35,148 nucleotides of DNA from Pontibacillus yanchengensis Y32 (lineage in GTDB: Bacteria > Bacillota > Bacilli > Bacillales > BH030062), in assembly GCF_000770635.1 (NCBI RefSeq), contig NZ_AVBF01000041.1, forward strand, positions 1-35,148. Reading direction: 5' to 3'. The stretch's first letter is position 1. Each line of letters starts with the position of its first letter. The position numbers and the translations under genes were made by a program. Shown here one piece after another: positions 31,508 to 35,148 of this stretch. A model generated the notes under the pieces. The model was not told the DNA's origin. It made no database searches and saw only the letters and a list, made by a program, of their open reading frames with translations.

Positions 31508-31840
31508 TCTAGTTCCAGCGCCTACCCCCTCGGGGTCTTAAGTCAATCCTCGCTGTGGCAAAAAACGCCACTTCGAGGCTTGCCTTAAGCCTGTCGGGGG
31601 TGACCAAGGCGCTTGCACTTTTGTTGTGTCCAGCTCCAGCGCCCAGCGACTAGCAAACTTCCTGCTCCTCCTTACGATAAGTTAACATCGAATCACTACG
31701 TTCTTCGTGTTGCCTTTATCTCAAAAGACTTAGAGGAAGTTCGATTAAAATCGCTACGTCGCGTAGCAACATCGAACCAACCCACGTCGTGTGGGCCGCA
31801 GCATATACGTCGCTAAACGGGCGCTTGCGCTTTAGTTCTT
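31508..31840. repeat. Composite dispersed inverted-repeat element
   Basis: Two adjoining modules lie between rho and rpmE2. Module A (31508-31618) starts CTAGTTCCAGCGCC and ends GGCGCTTGCACTTTTGTT; its arms of about 30 bp (31522-31552 and 31574-31604) are nearly complementary, with an inner GTGGC / GCCAC hairpin. Module B (31628-31840) starts CAGCTCCAGCGCCCAGCGAC and ends GGGCGCTTGCGCTTT. Parts recur at 11298 and 34780. No transposase is present. Ends of this type (CCAGCGCC and GGCGCTTGCGC) are, to my recollection, common between Bacillaceae genes. No separate rho terminator was found, so the element may serve as one. Confidence 0.85.
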
Positions 31841-31853
31841 CGCAACAAATGTG

Positions 31854-33143
31854 CTACGAACGCCTAGATGGAGACTTTCCTTTCATGTCTTCATCCATCA
31901 GCTGGAAAAATTCTTCGTTATTCTTAGAAGATTTCAAGCGACGTAAGAATCGGTCGACGAAGTCATATTGATCTCCGAATGTTTTTCGAATCGCCCAAAT
32001 TTTATCAAGATGGGATTTAGGCAGTAACAGCTCTTCTTTTCGTGTACCTGAACGAAGAATATCAATCGCAGGGAAGATACGGCGTTCAGCAAGACTACGA
32101 TCAAGATGTAATTCCATATTTCCTGTTCCTTTAAATTCTTCATAGATGACGTCATCCATGCGGGAACCTGTATCGACTAACGCAGTTGCCAGAATGGTTA
32201 AACTGCCACCCTCTTCAATATTACGAGCCGCACCAAAGAAACGCTTCGGACGGTGGAAGGCAGCCGGGTCGATACCACCAGATAGTGTTCGTCCACTTGG
32301 CGGGATGACGAGGTTATACGCACGAGCCAGACGGGTAATACTATCCATTAAAATAATGACATCTTTCTTATGTTCCACTAGTCTCATGGCGCGTTCTAAT
32401 ACAAGCTCAGAGACTTTAATGTGGTTTTCCGGAACCTCATCAAACGTAGAACTTACAACATCGACATCCCCTTCAACGGAGCGCTCTATGTCTGTAACTT
32501 CTTCCGGACGCTCATCGACAAGCAAGATGATTAGCTTTGAATCGGGATGATTGTGCGAAATACTATTGGCTACTTGCTTCAAGAGCATCGTTTTACCAGC
32601 TTTAGGTGGCGCTACGATAAGTCCACGCTGTCCAAACCCAACTGGTGTCATCAGATCAATGATTCGTGTAGATAGACGCTTACTTTCTGTCTCAAGATTC
32701 ATTCTTTGATCTGGATATAATGGCGTTAACGCTGGGAAGTGCACACGTTCCTTGGCAATCTCTGGGTCTTCCCCATTCACAGCATCCACGTGCAATAATC
32801 CATAATACCGTTCATTTTCTTTCGGCGGACGTACCTTACCGGATACTTTATCTCCATTCCTTAAATCAAAACGACGGATTTGAGAAGCTGAAATATAAAT
32901 ATCTTCAGCACTTGGAGAATAGTTAATCGGACGTAGGAAACCAAATCCTTCAGAAGGAATAATCTCCAAAATACCGTCCATAAATAAGAAGCCATCTTTT
33001 TCAGCCTGAGCCTTTAAAATAGCAAATATTAATTCTCGTTTTGTCAGCTTTGCATAATAAGAGACTTTATATTCCTTCGCCAGGGAATATAATTCCTTTA
33101 AATTCTTCGTCTCTAAATGCGAAATTGTTAATGAAGCAGACAC
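31854..33143 (-). CDS. rho: Transcription termination factor Rho
   Basis: Hexameric RNA-dependent ATPase that ends transcription. 429 aa. The N-terminal helical domain (about 1-45) leads to the cold-shock-like RNA-binding domain (about 50-125, with GFGFLRP), then the ATPase core with Walker [10 protein letters not shown] and the arginine-rich and Q/R-loop regions. The start is a GTG: the resulting [11 protein letters not shown] aligns with B. subtilis Rho, and GGTGTGGTG lies 5 nt or more upstream. An ATG 21 bp earlier is in frame but lacks a site. The 300 bp upstream of the gene hold no other ORF. Confidence 0.96.
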   Translation of the reverse strand: MSASLTISHLETKNLKELYSLAKEYKVSYYAKLTKRELIFAILKAQAEKDGFLFMDGILEIIPSEGFGFLRPINYSPSAEDIYISASQIRRFDLRNGDKVSGKVRPPKENERYYGLLHVDAVNGEDPEIAKERVHFPALTPLYPDQRMNLETESKRLSTRIIDLMTPVGFGQRGLIVAPPKAGKTMLLKQVANSISHNHPDSKLIILLVDERPEEVTDIERSVEGDVDVVSSTFDEVPENHIKVSELVLERAMRLVEHKKDVIILMDSITRLARAYNLVIPPSGRTLSGGIDPAAFHRPKRFFGAARNIEEGGSLTILATALVDTGSRMDDVIYEEFKGTGNMELHLDRSLAERRIFPAIDILRSGTRKEELLLPKSHLDKIWAIRKTFGDQYDFVDRFLRRLKSSKNNEEFFQLMDEDMKGKSPSRRS

Positions 33144-33411
33144 AATATCACCACACCTAACCATTATTTTATTTTTTCTATTATGATTAAGAAAATTCTA
33201 TGAAAGTTATTCGAAATAGCTTCTCTTAGATAGGATGTTTTTGAGAAGGAATATCCAGAAGCTAGAATAGAAGTTTCAAACGGGGCACTACGTACACAAT
33301 TCCTGAACTTCAGACACTTTAAACATCTTTTATTTTAACCTTATTCCCAACAAATATACAACTATAAATTTAGAAACATGAAAATAGAGCTTTCTATCTT
33401 CTTCAAAAACC

Positions 33412-33442
33412 CTTTTTAGAGGAAGGTATAACGCCTCCCTCT
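33412..33442 (-). terminator. Weak terminator-like hairpin
   Basis: Imperfect stem AGAGGGAGG / CCTTCCTCT just after the lipoprotein stop. It is followed by A-rich then T-rich sequence rather than a clean T-run. Confidence 0.4.
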
Positions 33443-34420
33443 TTAGTCATCTTCGTCTATTAAACTTGTCACATCAATCGAATCCACTTGCCAGTATCCA
33501 TTTTCACCTGTAAGGGTAAATTCCACCATTCGATGCGGTGTTAATGGATTATTCTGCTCCTGGACAACTACTAGCTCATCCTCTTCCGATATGGAGTGCT
33601 TAAAGGACCCGTCACGATCTAAAAATATAGGAGCATCATGTTCTTGAATGGAAAGATTTCCATCTACTACTTTATAGTGCTCCTCCGTATGGGATTGGGC
33701 TAATTGTTCATCAACAAACGTTCGAAGGTGTTCTTGAAGACCTTCTTTTGTATCAAATGTTTGTTCAAGCTTACGGTCGTCCATCAGCAACACATCCTTA
33801 AAGGCCATTTCATAGTCGTATAAAATGGTTCGAGCTAGCTCCTCATTGTTATCCTCGTAAGGAATAAGCTCCTTGGAGTATCCTTTCACTTTCCATACCC
33901 CACTATCTTTTCGAAGTGTAAAATAAAGATTTTCTATCCCTTTCGATTGCGTTTCTCGTTGTTGAAAAATTTTATACTCATTGTTATTTACTTTTTCTAG
34001 AGTAAAAGGCAGGCGTTCACTAATATTGGTTAGTTGATAGGATTTCTTCACATGTAGATTACCATTTTCCATTTGAAAATACTCATTCACGGTGCTCGAA
34101 GCAAAATCTTCTGTCATGAAATGCTCGAAATGTTTGATTAATTCATCTTTTGTATCATAGTGGAGAAGGTCTGAGCTACCTGTTTCGGTATTGGTTGCGA
34201 CCAGATTGATTGTTTTTGCATAGTCCATCACAATTATTTCTGCCTTAGCCTTATTCAACGGGGAAGACTGGAGGCTTTCATCATTAGGTAAGGATTGAGG
34301 TTCCGCGAGAGAATCTTCAGGGTTTTGTTCAAGCGTAATGGTTGGATTTTTCTCGGCGTTGCCAAATGAGCATCCTACCAAGATCAAACCCATCAAGCAA
34401 CAGATTCCTATCTGTTTCAT
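33443..34420 (-). CDS. Lipoprotein with two tandem copies of an unknown domain
   Basis: I do not recognise the family. The 325-aa protein has a signal peptide with lipobox LVGC (lipidated Cys at about 16), an acidic, Ser/Pro-rich linker (about 20-58), and two similar domains of about 115 residues (roughly 60-185 and 190-320). Shared features are a start with Met/Tyr-Asp-Tyr, then YDTKDELIKHFEHFM versus FDTKEGLQEHLRTFV, a following EYFQMENGNLHV versus HYKVVDGNLSI, and an ending such as GVWKVKGYS versus GYWQVDSID. The fold could be NTF2-like; this is a guess. ATG start with AAAGGAG 9 nt upstream. Confidence 0.78.
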   Translation of the reverse strand: MKQIGICCLMGLILVGCSFGNAEKNPTITLEQNPEDSLAEPQSLPNDESLQSSPLNKAKAEIIVMDYAKTINLVATNTETGSSDLLHYDTKDELIKHFEHFMTEDFASSTVNEYFQMENGNLHVKKSYQLTNISERLPFTLEKVNNNEYKIFQQRETQSKGIENLYFTLRKDSGVWKVKGYSKELIPYEDNNEELARTILYDYEMAFKDVLLMDDRKLEQTFDTKEGLQEHLRTFVDEQLAQSHTEEHYKVVDGNLSIQEHDAPIFLDRDGSFKHSISEEDELVVVQEQNNPLTPHRMVEFTLTGENGYWQVDSIDVTSLIDEDD

Positions 34421-34481
34421 TGAGGCAACTCCTTTTTCCGTCACACATTTTACATTTGTTACGTTCGTAAACCTTACCCTG

Positions 34482-34487
34482 ATTATA
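34482..34487 (-). promoter_or_regulatory. Probable -10 box of the lipoprotein gene
   Basis: Perfect minus-strand TATAAT about 60 bp before the ATG. The -35 region is poor (TAGTTC at 17 bp). A short palindrome TTACGTTCGTAA lies between it and the gene. Confidence 0.45.
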
Positions 34488-34675
34488 GTACACCTATTAC
34501 TTTTGAACTACCCATCACTCACCTACTTATTTATTGTAAACTTTTAGTTGTATAGATACGAAATTCGTATGCTTCTTTCACATTCCCTCTATTTCATTAT
34601 ACCAAAAGGGAAGCAGAAAAGGAACGTATGTTCGATTTTTGCATCGGACAATTGATATAGCATTAGCTACCTCTA

Positions 34676-34850
34676 GTCCGAAGGCGATTCATCCCCCACT
34701 TACTCATTGGGCTTTTCCCTACGCATTCCTTGAAGATGGGGAGTTTTTCGCCTATTACAGGAACAAAAGCGCAAGCGATCCGATGTTGACTTATCGTAAG
34801 GAGGTGCAGGAAGTTTGCTAGTCGCTGGGCGCTGGAGCTAGACACGTAAG
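34676..34850. repeat. Dispersed inverted-repeat element, second copy
   Basis: A hairpin-forming part (GGCGATTCATCCCC at about 34682 pairing imperfectly with GATGGGGAGTTTTTCGCC at about 34735) is joined through AAAAGCGCAAGCG to a stretch (34774-34845) matching the reverse complement of 31628-31700, including GCAGGAAGTTTGCTAGTCGC. Orientation is opposite to the 31.6-kb copy. The short ORFs across it are not genes. Confidence 0.82.
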
Positions 34851-35036
34851 CGTCAGAAATTTATGCTTTCTTTACTTAATAAAAGGCTATGTTAAAGTTT
34901 GGTGTTGATTTTGGAATCAACTAATCTAAATAGTTTTATTCAAGATAAGAAGCATAATCTGGAAGACTTGGATTCGAGATAATTTGGGTTAGGTGGATCC
35001 GATGATTAATGAGGGTTAGGGATGGGTTGGAACTTT

Positions 35037-35125
35037 TTTGACGGACATATAATCTCTTATTTACTGTAAAAACCCTATTTTGGAGAGGCTTGCGGACATA
35101 TGGTATCTTATTTGTGAAAAAACAC
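35037..35125. repeat. Direct repeat with CGGACATAT core
   Basis: Two copies, at about 35041 and 35094 (53 bp apart), share CGGACATAT, then ATCT or TCTCTTATTT and a run of A. The right-hand copy is near the window edge and more may follow. The rest of 34851-35148 shows no gene. Confidence 0.6.
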
Positions 35126-35148
35126 ACTACATTAAGGTGATTTAGGCC

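Noticed and set aside
31508-31840. Insertion sequence or transposase remnant
   Set aside because: No coding similarity to a transposase and no long ORF; only structured non-coding repeats.

Overview
The window is a chromosomal segment of a low-GC Gram-positive, spore-forming member of the Bacillaceae. Evidence for this is the strong AGGAGG-type ribosome binding sites, frequent GTG/TTG starts, spoIIR, a YhcN/YlaJ-type spore lipoprotein, and a gene order matching the Bacillus subtilis block from rho through tdk, prfA, prmC, spoIIR, ywlB, ywlC, mntP, ywlE, rpiB, ywlG, glyA and upp to atp. Genus cannot be fixed from sequence alone; a Halobacillus/Pontibacillus-like relative is a guess. All genes but one (the Ohr-family gene at 24969) lie on the minus strand.

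Layout, right to left in the direction of transcription. 34.4-27.5 kb: a duplicated-domain lipoprotein, rho, type B L31 (rpmE2), tdk, a spore-type lipoprotein, then prfA-prmC. 26.8-23.1 kb: spoIIR, a degenerate GNAT protein, a cluster of DnaA boxes, the divergent ohr gene, threonylcarbamoyl-AMP synthase (ywlC) and mntP. 22.9-20.9 kb: a two-gene sulfur-handling unit (TauE exporter plus a rhodanese/metallo-beta-lactamase fusion). 20.5-14.6 kb: ywlE arginine phosphatase, a chemoreceptor, rpiB, ywlG, glyA and a HemAT-like globin-coupled chemoreceptor. 14.2-8.6 kb: upp, UDP-GlcNAc 2-epimerase, a small membrane-anchored protein and a Vpr-like subtilase. 8.3-0.7 kb: the complete ATP synthase operon atpZ-I-B-E-F-H-A-G-D-C behind a near-consensus sigma-A promoter.

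The accessory signal is intergenic. Five arrays of short units lie in gaps between one transcription unit's 3' end and the next unit's start. In arrays 1, 2 and 5 the units repeat at exactly 21 bp (two helical turns) without any indel: 24 units, 14 units and 24 units respectively. Arrays 3 and 4 are shorter and less regular (18-21 bp). Cores differ by array (TATCCG, TATGCG, GAGCATA, CGCTCATA, GGAGCGAC) but resemble one another. Two arrays, 26 kb apart, both pass from TATGCG units to TATCCG units in the same order, and one does so without breaking the 21-bp phase. Long open frames through these arrays are by-products of a period divisible by three and are not called as genes. I know of no named family for them.

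A second intergenic class is a dispersed inverted-repeat element, seen as a large composite at 31.5-31.8 kb, a copy at 34.68-34.85 kb and a fragment at 11.3 kb. A third signal is a tight group of DnaA boxes at 25.60-25.67 kb near ywlC, which I interpret as a DnaA-titration or regulatory cluster rather than an origin.
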